A stretch of DNA of 64,000 bases from CAZPUR01 sp964589815. GTDB taxonomy: Bacteria; Patescibacteriota; Microgenomatia; UBA1400. Location of the stretch: NCBI GenBank assembly GCA_964589815.1, contig CAZPUR010000004.1, positions 1 to 64,000 on the forward strand, written 5' to 3'. Below, piece after piece: positions 25,691 to 33,670 of this stretch (the stretch's first letter is position 1; each line of letters starts with the position of its first letter). Position numbers and translations under genes: made by a program. The notes beneath the pieces were generated by a model, which ran no database searches, was not told the DNA's origin, and was given only the letters and a program-made list of their open reading frames with translations.

Positions 25691-26440
25691 ATGATGAATT
25701 TCAAGAATATGGCCGCCATTGTTTTGGCGGCGGGTAAAGGCACCAGAATTAATGCCAAAGAGATCAATAAAGTGATGTATCCCTTGGCCGGGAAGCCGAT
25801 GCTTTGGTATACCATTAATCTTTTAAAAAAAGTGGGTTTCTCAAAGATTATTATTGTGGTAGGGTTTTTAAAAGAATCAATCATTAATTATTTTGGTAGG
25901 AAAGATTTCATCTACGCGGAACAAAGAAAAAGGCTGGGGACAGCTCATGCGGTCAAAACCGGCCTTAAAAAAATACCTTCAGGAATTAAAAATGTTTTAG
26001 TTCTCCATGCGGATGATTCAGCTTTTTATCCAGTAAAGGTGATTAGAAACATGATTAATCAACATCTAAGAAAGGGAAATGACTTAAGCTTTCTAACGGT
26101 GGAAATAAAAAATCCAAACATTGCCAGAGTGATTAGAGATAAAAAAGGAAAAGTTTTGGGGATAGTTGAACAGCAAAATCTCAAGCCTGGTCAGGAAAAA
26201 TTTAAAGAAATCAATTGTGGTTGTTATTGCTTTAAAATAGAATTTTTGAAAAAATTTCTGCCTCAAATTAAAAAGAACTCTCTAACTAAAGAATATTATT
26301 TGCCTTTATTAATTGATTTAGGTATCCAAAATAAGGCAAAGGTGAGGGCTTTTAAAATGAATAAATCCGATTACTGGCATGGAATTAATACTAGAGGAGA
26401 ATTGCAAAGAGCAGAAGGAGTAATGCGGAAAAATGTTTAA
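25691..26440 (+). CDS. glmU: GlmU N-terminal-like uridylyltransferase
   Basis: 249-aa nucleotidyltransferase: IVLAAGKGTRI near residue 10, the lysine in INKVMYPLAGKPML, KRLGTAHAVKTGL, LVLHADDSAF and INCGCYCF correspond to the GlmU pyrophosphorylase half that makes UDP-GlcNAc from UTP and GlcNAc-1-P. No beta-helix C terminus. GGGAGA precedes two consecutive ATGs (25691, 25694); the second has the better spacing. The symbol is by family; the partner domain is the preceding gene. Overlaps the next gene by 8 bases. Confidence 0.72.
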   Translation: MMNFKNMAAIVLAAGKGTRINAKEINKVMYPLAGKPMLWYTINLLKKVGFSKIIIVVGFLKESIINYFGRKDFIYAEQRKRLGTAHAVKTGLKKIPSGIKNVLVLHADDSAFYPVKVIRNMINQHLRKGNDLSFLTVEIKNPNIARVIRDKKGKVLGIVEQQNLKPGQEKFKEINCGCYCFKIEFLKKFLPQIKKNSLTKEYYLPLLIDLGIQNKAKVRAFKMNKSDYWHGINTRGELQRAEGVMRKNV

Positions 26441-27197
26441 GAAGTACCTTAAGTTTAAGAATCTCAGTAAACAAAAAAAATTAGTTCATGGGATTTTTGA
26501 TAAAAATTTTGGCAATTTAAGTCTGAAATATGGGAGCAAGAAAGAAGTAGAAAAGAATAAAAAAAATGTAGCTAAAATTTTAAACATTAATGGACAAAAA
26601 ATCTTTTCTCTTAACCAAATTCATAGCAGTAAAGTTAAAATAATTAAAAAGGATAAAAATTTCTTAAAAGAAGAAAAAGCAGATGCTTTAGTTACCAATC
26701 AGAGGGACATATTTTTAATGATTAAAACCGCCGATTGTTTTCCGGTTTTGATGTTTGATCCCAGGCAAGAAGTAATGGCCGCAATTCACGTTGGTTGGCG
26801 CGGAGCGATCGAAAAAATCTTTTTAAACGTCTTACTGAAAATGATAACCAATTTTAATTGCCGGCCTCAAGACATATTAGTAGCCATCGGTCCGGGCATG
26901 GGCCCCTGTTGTTTTAAACATAGACATTTAATTCAGGAAAAACTACCTGACTGGCAAGAATTCATTAAGGTAGATAAGAATGATTGGAGAACCTTAAACC
27001 TTAGGAAATTTATTGAAGATAAATTAATTGAGGCGGGGATTAGGAAAAACAATATCGAAACAATGGATATCTGTAATAGTTGCAATGCGACCCCGAACAA
27101 TAAATATTCGGGGCAAAGGTTTTTTTCCCATTTACGTAGTTTAAATACGGGTGAGCCAGAAGGCCGTTTTGCCACCATTATTGGTTTAAATGATTGA
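26433..27197 (+). CDS. pgeF: Multicopper-oxidase-like (YfiH/PgeF/LACC1) protein
   Basis: 254-aa DUF152 protein. Metal-site motifs are present: NQIHSS, IKTADCFPVLMFDP, HVGWRGAIEKI and GPGMGPCC. In E. coli the homologue (PgeF/YfiH) acts as a quality-control enzyme for wrongly made UDP-MurNAc-L-Ser; other homologues are purine nucleoside phosphorylases. Its place between glmU and murC, with 8-base overlaps on both sides, supports the peptidoglycan-editing role here, but that is inference. Confidence 0.82.
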   Translation: MFKKYLKFKNLSKQKKLVHGIFDKNFGNLSLKYGSKKEVEKNKKNVAKILNINGQKIFSLNQIHSSKVKIIKKDKNFLKEEKADALVTNQRDIFLMIKTADCFPVLMFDPRQEVMAAIHVGWRGAIEKIFLNVLLKMITNFNCRPQDILVAIGPGMGPCCFKHRHLIQEKLPDWQEFIKVDKNDWRTLNLRKFIEDKLIEAGIRKNNIETMDICNSCNATPNNKYSGQRFFSHLRSLNTGEPEGRFATIIGLND

Positions 27198-28641
27198 TCT
27201 AAAGAAAATTAAAAAAATTCATTTTACCGGCATTAAAGGTGTGGGTTTAACCGCCTTGGCCTTGGTGGCTAAAGATATGGGTTTTAAGATTTCTGGTAGT
27301 GATGTGGCCGAATCTTTTGTGACTGATGAAGCATTGAAGAAAGCAGGCATTAAGACTCAAATTGGTTTTAATGAGAAAAGAATTAAGGATGCAGATTTGG
27401 TGATTTTTTCTGCCGGTCATGGTGGATCGGAGAATATTGAAGTTCAATCAGCTAGAAAACAGGCAATTCCGATTTTATCTCATGCTCAGGCTTTGGCTTT
27501 GCTGGTAAAGTCAAAAAAAGCCATTTGTGTGGCTGGGGTGGGAGGGAAAACCACGACTTCTTCGATGATTGCTACCGTTTTCCAAGTGGCTGGGGTTCAT
27601 CCCAGTTATGCCATTGGCGTGGGTGGGATTAGACCTTTAGGCCTACCGGCAAAATTTGACAAAAAAGGTAAATATTTTGTGGCCGAGGCGGATGAATATT
27701 TTTCTCCACCCCCAGACTCTAAACCTAAATTTTGGTATCAAAATCCTTTTGTAGCCGTAATTACCAATCTAGAATATGATCATCCTGATGTTTATAAAAA
27801 CCTGGAACATACTTTAAAAGTTTTTGCTAAATTTATTGAAAGGACGCCAAAAGAAGGTTTGGTTCTAGTTTGTATTGATAATCCCAATACAGAAAAGCTA
27901 ATTCAATTTTGGCCAAAGACCAATCGTCCTTTGGACGAAATTAAAGTACCAATTAGTACCTATGGTTTTTCCAGAAAAGCTGATTGGCAAATTACTTTAA
28001 TTGATAAAAGTGAAGAAAAAATCAGTTTTAACTTAAAGTATAAGAATAAAGTTTTCAAGAATATCGAGTTAAATATTCCAGGAGAGTTTAATGTTAGAAA
28101 TGCGGCGGCCGCTTTTGCTGTCGGCCGCTTTTGCGGCATTAGCCCCAGAAAAATCAGGGAAGGGTTAAAGGCCTTTAAGGGTACCCAAAGAAGATTTGAG
28201 CTTATTAGGGAAATCAAGGGGATTAAACTTTATGATGATTATGCTCATCATCCAGTCCAAATAAAAGCAACTCTAAAAGGAGCCAGAGACTGGTTTGGTA
28301 AGAAAAGAATTATCGTTGTTTTCCAACCCCACACTTATAGCCGCACTAAAGCCTTATTAAAAGAATTCAGTTTGGCTTTTAATGAGGTTGACTTAGTAAT
28401 TATTACTGATATTTATGCTTCGGCTCGAGAAAAAGATAATCCTACCATTTCAGGAAGGCTGTTAGCTAAAAAAATAAAAGAACATCAGGCCAATGTGGTT
28501 TACCAGGGTGGGGAGAAAGAAGTGGCCAGTTATTTAGGAAAAATAGCTAAAAAAGGAGATGTAATTTTTACTTTAGGAGCCGGAGATATATTTAAGTGGC
28601 ACAACTCAATTGCAAAAGCAATTGAGAGAAATCAGAAATAA
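27190..28641 (+). CDS. murC: UDP-N-acetylmuramate--L-alanine ligase
   Basis: 483-aa Mur ligase adding L-Ala to UDP-MurNAc. The N-terminal Rossmann domain starts IHFTGIKGVGLTALALVAKD; the central domain has AEADEYF and ITNLEYDHPDVY; the C-terminal domain has YDDYAHHPVQIKATL, FQPHTYSRT and TDIYASAREKD. The ATP loop is AGVGGKTTT, whereas most MurC proteins read AGTHGKTTT, so Thr-His is replaced by Val-Gly. An Mpl-type recycling ligase is the alternative, but gene context favours MurC. Confidence 0.88.
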   Translation: MIDLKKIKKIHFTGIKGVGLTALALVAKDMGFKISGSDVAESFVTDEALKKAGIKTQIGFNEKRIKDADLVIFSAGHGGSENIEVQSARKQAIPILSHAQALALLVKSKKAICVAGVGGKTTTSSMIATVFQVAGVHPSYAIGVGGIRPLGLPAKFDKKGKYFVAEADEYFSPPPDSKPKFWYQNPFVAVITNLEYDHPDVYKNLEHTLKVFAKFIERTPKEGLVLVCIDNPNTEKLIQFWPKTNRPLDEIKVPISTYGFSRKADWQITLIDKSEEKISFNLKYKNKVFKNIELNIPGEFNVRNAAAAFAVGRFCGISPRKIREGLKAFKGTQRRFELIREIKGIKLYDDYAHHPVQIKATLKGARDWFGKKRIIVVFQPHTYSRTKALLKEFSLAFNEVDLVIITDIYASAREKDNPTISGRLLAKKIKEHQANVVYQGGEKEVASYLGKIAKKGDVIFTLGAGDIFKWHNSIAKAIERNQK

Positions 28642-28676
28642 GTTCATTAGGTTATTAAGTTATTAGCAATTAAGGG

Positions 28677-29534
28677 ATGAAAATATTAAAAAACAAAATT
28701 TTAGCTCCATATACGACTTTTAGCATTGGTGGGCCAGCTGATTATTTGGTTGAAGCAAAGACAAAAAAAGAAATTATCAAGGCGCTAATTTGGGCAAAAA
28801 AAAGAAAAATTCCCTGGTTTGTTTTAGGCAGTGGCAGTAATATATTGGTCAGCGATAAGGGACTTAGGGGGCTAGTGATAATGAATAAAAACTCCAAAAC
28901 TCCAAAACTCCAAAACTCCAAGATTATGGCTTCTTCAGGCGTGAGTTTGGCAAAATTAATAGACTTTGCTACTCAACATCATCTTGCTGGGTTGGAGTTT
29001 CTGGCGGGGGTTCCGGGGACAGTAGGAGGGGCGATTGTGGGCAATAGTGGACCCAAGAATGACTCTATGGCTCAAGCTGTAGAAAAGGTGATTGTTTTGG
29101 GAGAAGATGGCTTAATTTATGATTTAACCAAGGAAGAATGTCAGTTTAATTATCGTAGCAGTCGATTTAAAAAAACAAAAGAAATTATTTTAGAAGTAGT
29201 TTTTAAATTAAAACCTTCAAAACCAGAATTAATCAAGAAAAAAATTGAACGAGCTTTATCTTTAAGAAAAAGTCAGCCTCAGGGGAAAAGCGCGGGCAGT
29301 ATTTTTAAAAACCCGCCAGGAGAAAAGGCCGGCCATCTGATTGATAAAGCCGGGTTAAAAGGAAAGAAAATAGGCGGGGCGATGATTAGCAAAGAACATG
29401 CTAATTGGATTGTCAATTTAGGCCATGCCCAAGCTAAAGATGTGATAAAATTAATCGGTCTTTGCAAAAAGAAAGTTAAAGAGAAGTTTAACATTGAGTT
29501 GGAAGAAGAAATTAGGTTGATAGGGAATTTTTAA
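28677..29534 (+). CDS. murB: UDP-N-acetylenolpyruvoylglucosamine reductase
   Basis: 285-aa FAD enzyme reducing the enolpyruvyl group made by MurA to UDP-MurNAc. Motifs: APYTTFSIGGPADYLVE, VLGSGSNILVSDKGLRG (FAD), LEFLAGVPGTVGGAIVGNSG, FNYRSSRFK, and GKSAGSIFKNPPGEKAGHLIDKAGLKG with the catalytic-loop serine; a late glutamate in ELEEEIRLIG. Type without the long insert of E. coli MurB. An octanucleotide repeat (28888-28919) is translated between two strands of the FAD domain as an Asn/Lys/Ser-rich loop. Confidence 0.93.
   Translation: MKILKNKILAPYTTFSIGGPADYLVEAKTKKEIIKALIWAKKRKIPWFVLGSGSNILVSDKGLRGLVIMNKNSKTPKLQNSKIMASSGVSLAKLIDFATQHHLAGLEFLAGVPGTVGGAIVGNSGPKNDSMAQAVEKVIVLGEDGLIYDLTKEECQFNYRSSRFKKTKEIILEVVFKLKPSKPELIKKKIERALSLRKSQPQGKSAGSIFKNPPGEKAGHLIDKAGLKGKKIGGAMISKEHANWIVNLGHAQAKDVIKLIGLCKKKVKEKFNIELEEEIRLIGNF
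28888..28919 (+). repeat. Octanucleotide tandem repeat (AAAACTCC)4 in murB
   Basis: Four perfect 8-bp units inside murB. Gain or loss of one unit would shift the reading frame; a change of three units would keep it. Confidence 0.9.
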
Positions 29535-29682
29535 AATTGACCTAATTAATTTAATTTCTAATTGACCTAAATAAGCACCAAGTACCAATTAAAATTTTAA
29601 ACTTTTTGAAAATTGGAATTTAGAATAATTGCGGTTTGTTTAGAATAATTAGGTTAATTAGAATAATTAGAAATTCAAAGAT
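29535..29682. repeat. AT-rich inverted repeat region, family R1-like
   Basis: 148-base spacer between murB and murA. TCTAATTGACCTAA-type words on the left recur as complements (TTAGGTTAATTAGA) on the right, with an inner ACCAATTAAAATTTT/AAAATTGG pair. No gene or clear promoter. Confidence 0.5.
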
Positions 29683-30999
29683 ATGTCTAAATTCATTATC
29701 CAGGGCGGTCGACCTTTAAAAGGGGCGGTTAGGTTAGGCGGCGCCAAAAATGCCGGCTTCAAATTAATGATTGCCGCCGCCTTAGGCGAAACAGATTCGC
29801 GCATTTTGAATTTATCTTATATTAATGACGTAGAAATGACGGCTATGTCTTTAAAAAGACTGGGCGTTAAAGTCAAGCAGTGTGGCGAGAGAACTTTTTT
29901 TGTTGGTTCGGATGGAGTTAAAAGTAAAAAACTGCCTCAGTTTAGCGGGAAAAAAACTCGGGGCTCAACTTTATTTGCCGGCATGCTTTTGGCCAAAAAG
30001 GGCGAGGCGATTATTCCTCTACCAGGCGGTTGTGTTTTAGGAGCTCGACCTATCAATCGTCATCTTCAGGCTTTCGCCAGCTTGGGAGCAAAGATCAAAT
30101 ATCAAGATAAATTTATTTATATTAAAGCGAAAAAACTCAGAGGCGCTACTTTTAGATTTTCTAAAAAAACTCATACCGGAACCGAAGCCATGCTTTTGGC
30201 AGCGGTTAAAGCCCGGGGGACAACGGTGATTGAAAATGCCGGCCAAGAACCGGAAATAGATGATATGATTTTGTTTTTAAATAAAATGGGAGCTAAAGTT
30301 AAACGGATTCATCCAGAAAAAATCATTATCCAAGGAGTCAGACATTTGAAAGGAGCGATCCATAGGGTTATGCCTGATAGAAATGAGGCAGTTTCTTATG
30401 CCGTAGCTGCTTTGGCGACTAAAGGAGATGTTGTCTTGGAAAATGCTCGGCAAGAAGATCTGAAAGTTTTTTTGGAAAAATTAGATGGAGCCGGAGCCAA
30501 ATTTAAAATTTCCGAGTTTGGGATCAGATTTTGGTATCAAAAACAACTTAAGGCCACTAGTTTAGAAACCGCGCCGGCCCCTGGCTTTATGACAGATTGG
30601 CAGCCTCTTTGGACGGTTTTAATGACTCAAGCAAAAGGAACAAGTTATATTGTCGAAAGAGTTCACAATAATCGTTTTCAGTTTGCCCAGCAATTAAATC
30701 AAATGGGAGCTAAAATTACCTTTTATAATCCTCAGGTGAAAAACCTGCAAGAATATTATGAATTTGACGAACCAGAAAAAGATCCTAATTTTCATGCGGC
30801 CAAAGTAACTGGTCCTAGCTTGTTAAAGGGAAAAAACCTTCAAATAACTGATCTTCGGGCCGGTGCCACTTTAGCCATTGCTGCCTTGGTGGCCAGAGGC
30901 AAGTCGACTTTGACCAATATCGAACATATTGATCGTGGTTATGAACAATTAGATGAAAAACTGAAACAATTAGGAGCCAAGATTAAAAGAACCAGCTAG
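29683..30999 (+). CDS. murA: UDP-N-acetylglucosamine 1-carboxyvinyltransferase
   Basis: 438-aa EPSP-synthase-fold enzyme making the first committed peptidoglycan precursor from UDP-GlcNAc and PEP. RLGGAKNAGFKLM near residue 18 holds the PEP-binding Lys/Asn; the catalytic loop PGGCVLGARPINRH has Cys117, the residue fosfomycin alkylates. Also TGTEAMLLAAVKARGTTVIENAGQEPEIDDM, MPDRNEAVSYAVAA, and DLRAGATLAIAALVARGKS. Its stop overlaps by 4 bases the end of the convergent TrmB-type regulator. Confidence 0.95.
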   Translation: MSKFIIQGGRPLKGAVRLGGAKNAGFKLMIAAALGETDSRILNLSYINDVEMTAMSLKRLGVKVKQCGERTFFVGSDGVKSKKLPQFSGKKTRGSTLFAGMLLAKKGEAIIPLPGGCVLGARPINRHLQAFASLGAKIKYQDKFIYIKAKKLRGATFRFSKKTHTGTEAMLLAAVKARGTTVIENAGQEPEIDDMILFLNKMGAKVKRIHPEKIIIQGVRHLKGAIHRVMPDRNEAVSYAVAALATKGDVVLENARQEDLKVFLEKLDGAGAKFKISEFGIRFWYQKQLKATSLETAPAPGFMTDWQPLWTVLMTQAKGTSYIVERVHNNRFQFAQQLNQMGAKITFYNPQVKNLQEYYEFDEPEKDPNFHAAKVTGPSLLKGKNLQITDLRAGATLAIAALVARGKSTLTNIEHIDRGYEQLDEKLKQLGAKIKRTS

Positions 31000-31733
31000 A
31001 GCATTCGCCAGAGATGGTTAAAAATGAGCTTCATAGTTTGACTGATGCTTTCTTCCCGAATAACTACCGCATAAGGCAACTCATCTTTAGTTAAAGAGAT
31101 TAGGGATAATTTATTAGCATAAATGATAATATAGCTGGAACCAGTATCATTACGAGAACTTAACCATTTTCTTTGGGCCAAAGCCGCTTCTTCGCCACCT
31201 TTACCCAGAGCAATAACTTTAACCCTGATTTTGTGTTTAATTCTTTGTTTAGTGTAGGCTGGGAAAAAGCGGTAAAGGTATTTTCTTAAAAGCCTGGCAG
31301 AAAAAACAAAATATTCTTTAGGCTTAGTTTTTTTCATAATGGCCAATACATCTTTAAGCACTTTTTCAATTCCTTCATCGCCTTCATAATACTGAACCAC
31401 AGGTTTTTCCGGGATAAAGCTTTGATCTTTTAATTGAGGAATTAACTCGTTTTTTAAAAATTTTTCAGTTTGGTTTAAAAATTGGTGTTTTTGCTGGAGG
31501 AGAGAATTAAGTTTCTCTGCTGGCTCAGCTAAGTAATGTTTTCTTTTTCCCTTGAGCTGAAAACTAACCAAACCTTTATTTTTCAACTGCCTAAGGATTT
31601 CGTGAGTCGTACCCCGATTAATCTGAGTTTTTTCTGCCACTTCCCTGATAGAAGTAGCCCCTAATTGAAGCAGCGTTTTATAAACCAAATATTCTTTTTT
31701 ATTTAAGCCTAAAGCCTGCCAAAAGTTTTTCAT
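30996..31733 (-). CDS. TrmB-family transcriptional regulator
   Basis: 245 aa. N-terminal winged helix (about 8-70): LGLNKKEYLVYKTLLQLGATSIREVAEKTQINRGTTHEILRQLKNKGLVSF, typical of TrmB sugar-responsive regulators, then a short coiled coil and a C-terminal ligand/phospholipase-D-like domain (ERISQ-type end replaced by REESISQTMKLIFNHLW). Divergent from glmS with a shared control region holding an inverted repeat over its own -35 box. Likely autoregulated and likely to control glmS; the effector, perhaps an amino-sugar metabolite, is inference. Confidence 0.78.
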   Translation of the reverse strand: MKNFWQALGLNKKEYLVYKTLLQLGATSIREVAEKTQINRGTTHEILRQLKNKGLVSFQLKGKRKHYLAEPAEKLNSLLQQKHQFLNQTEKFLKNELIPQLKDQSFIPEKPVVQYYEGDEGIEKVLKDVLAIMKKTKPKEYFVFSARLLRKYLYRFFPAYTKQRIKHKIRVKVIALGKGGEEAALAQRKWLSSRNDTGSSYIIIYANKLSLISLTKDELPYAVVIREESISQTMKLIFNHLWRML

Positions 31734-31756
31734 AAATAATGATTTTAGATGAGTTA

Positions 31757-31785
31757 ATTATAGGGTAGTATTTAATAATTGTCAA
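31757..31785 (-). promoter_or_regulatory. Consensus promoter of the TrmB-type regulator
   Basis: On the minus strand: TTGACA (31785-31780), exactly 17 bases, TATAAT (31762-31757). A perfect sigma-70-type promoter 24 bases before the start codon. Confidence 0.75.
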
Positions 31786-31799
31786 AAAATTGTTGACAA
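31779..31799. promoter_or_regulatory. Inverted-repeat operator candidate
   Basis: TTGTCAA (31779-31785) and TTGACAA (31793-31799), centre-to-centre 14 bases, in the divergent regulator/glmS region. It covers the -35 of the regulator and sits just upstream of the glmS -35; two more TTGACAT-type half sites follow at 31806 and 31836. Candidate binding site for the TrmB-type protein. Confidence 0.55.
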
Positions 31800-31805
31800 A
31801 AGATA

Positions 31806-31834
31806 TTGACATAAGAAAAATATATCCATAAAAT
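31806..31834 (+). promoter_or_regulatory. glmS promoter
   Basis: TTGACA (31806-31811), 17 bases, TAAAAT (31829-31834). The predicted transcription start near 31841 leaves a leader of about 30 bases with AGAGG before the glmS ATG. Confidence 0.7.
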
Positions 31835-31872
31835 TATTGACATTTGTTGAAATTTGAAGAGGCGATATAAAA

Positions 31873-33642
31873 ATGTGCGGTATTGTTGCCTACATCGGTC
31901 CAAAAAAAACAGCAGCCCAGATTGTTTTTCAAGGTTTGAAAAAACTGGAATATCGTGGTTATGATTCTTGGGGGGTGGCAGTTAAACCTTTTAAGGCCAA
32001 TCAACTTAGGATTGAAAAACGTATCGGCAAGATTGGTCAAGCGAAACTAAGACTGCCTCAAGGGAACCTGGCGATTGGTCATACCCGCTGGGCCACCCAC
32101 GGTGGGGTTACTAATACCAACGCTCATCCTCATCTTGATTGTCAGAAAAAATTGGCCGTGATTCATAACGGAATTGTGGAGAATTACCAAGCTTTAAGGC
32201 AGGGTTTGAAAAATAGAGGCCACCTTTTTACTTCCGAAACAGACACCGAAGTAGTCGCTCATTTGATTGAAGAAAAATTAAAGAAAGAGTCTGTTGAAAA
32301 AGCGGTTTTCTCCTCTTTTAAAAACTTAGTTGGTTCTAATGCCATTGCCATTCTGGATTTAACCTCAGAGAAGATTATTGCCTGTCGTGACGGTTCACCC
32401 TTGGTCGTCGGCGTAGGCAAAGATGAATATTTTTTAGCCTCAGATGTAACTCCCTTTTTACCCTACACGAAAAAGGCCTTGTTTTTAAATGACGGTGAGG
32501 CGGTAGTTTTAAGTAAGAAAGGGGTTAAGCTTTATGATTTTAAGACTGGCAGAGAGAAAAAATATAGACTTAAAATTATTGATTGGCAAATAGAAGATGC
32601 CCAAAAAGCAGGTTACCCCCATTTTCTCATCAAGGAAATTATGGAACAGAAAAAAACCATTCCTCAAACGGCTTTTTTAAACGAAGCAGTGATTAAGGAC
32701 TTAGCTTTAGAAATTAAAAAGAAAAGGAAAGTTTTCTTAACTGCCTGCGGCACGGCCGCTTATTGTGCCTTAGCGGCGGAATATTTTTTTGCCAAAGAAG
32801 GCATTAATGTTGCCAGCTATGGTGCTTACGAGTTTTTACCTTTTGTGGATTTTTGTGACCAAAATAGTTTTTTAATTGCCATTTCTCAGAGTGGAGAGAC
32901 AGCAGACACTTTAATTGCCGCTAAAAAAGCTAAAGCAAAAGGGGCTAAAATTGTGGTGCTAGTCAATGCGGTCGGTTCGACTTTAGAGAGAATGGCAGAT
33001 TATGTTTTGTCTGTTGGCGCCGGTCCAGAGATTGCCGTTGTTTCTACCAAAGCTTTTACTTCTCAGCTGACCACTTTATATCTTTTATCTCGGGCAATCA
33101 CGGGTAAATATTTGTCAGCCAAAAAGCAAATTGCCAACCTTAAATCAAGATTAACCAGATGGCTAAATAAAAATTTACAGCAAAAAATTATAAATCTGGC
33201 TAAAAAACTTAAAGACCATCAGGATATTTATTTGATTGGTAAACATTTAAATTATCCTGGCGTTTTGGAAATAGCCTTAAAAATTAAAGAGACTTCTTAC
33301 CTTCATTCAGAAGCTTTTGCTTCAGGCGAGCTTAAACATGGGGTGATTAGTTTAATTCAAAAAGGGACACCCTGTATTGTTTTGGCCAACTTAGAAGGAG
33401 AAACCAGAAGAGAAGTGCTTTCTTCAGCCACAGAACTTAAGTCTAGGGGCGCAAAAATTATTGGTATTTCTCCCTTAAACGCGCCAGAATTTGATGAATA
33501 TATCAAAACTCCTGACCTAGGTGACCTAACTATTTTAGGCAATGTAATCGTCGGTCAACTATTGGGTTATTATTTAGCCATTGGTTGTGGTTGTGACCCA
33601 GATAAACCAAGAAATCTGGCTAAAAGTGTCACGGTAAAATGA
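31873..33642 (+). CDS. glmS: Glutamine--fructose-6-phosphate aminotransferase
   Basis: 589 aa. Makes glucosamine-6-phosphate, the entry to UDP-GlcNAc. N-terminal class II glutaminase domain beginning M-C-G-I-V-A-Y-I-G, Cys2 being the nucleophile, with GHTRWATHGGVTNTNAHPH and NGIVENYQ; two SIS domains from about 275 (LTACGTAAYCAL, ISQSGETADTLIA, TKAFTSQLTTL; IGKHLNYPGVLEIALKIKETSYLHSEAF-GELKHG); the end reads PRNLAKSVTVK. Divergent from the TrmB-type regulator and followed by glmR, whose homologue controls GlmS activity in Bacillus. Confidence 0.96.
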   Translation: MCGIVAYIGPKKTAAQIVFQGLKKLEYRGYDSWGVAVKPFKANQLRIEKRIGKIGQAKLRLPQGNLAIGHTRWATHGGVTNTNAHPHLDCQKKLAVIHNGIVENYQALRQGLKNRGHLFTSETDTEVVAHLIEEKLKKESVEKAVFSSFKNLVGSNAIAILDLTSEKIIACRDGSPLVVGVGKDEYFLASDVTPFLPYTKKALFLNDGEAVVLSKKGVKLYDFKTGREKKYRLKIIDWQIEDAQKAGYPHFLIKEIMEQKKTIPQTAFLNEAVIKDLALEIKKKRKVFLTACGTAAYCALAAEYFFAKEGINVASYGAYEFLPFVDFCDQNSFLIAISQSGETADTLIAAKKAKAKGAKIVVLVNAVGSTLERMADYVLSVGAGPEIAVVSTKAFTSQLTTLYLLSRAITGKYLSAKKQIANLKSRLTRWLNKNLQQKIINLAKKLKDHQDIYLIGKHLNYPGVLEIALKIKETSYLHSEAFASGELKHGVISLIQKGTPCIVLANLEGETRREVLSSATELKSRGAKIIGISPLNAPEFDEYIKTPDLGDLTILGNVIVGQLLGYYLAIGCGCDPDKPRNLAKSVTVK

Positions 33643-33670
33643 TTCCGCTTAGCGGGATAAAATTAATTTT

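Noticed and set aside
31745..31872. Riboswitch or glmS ribozyme before glmS
   Set aside because: The predicted leader is only about 30 bases and shows no ribozyme core; control appears to be at the promoter.
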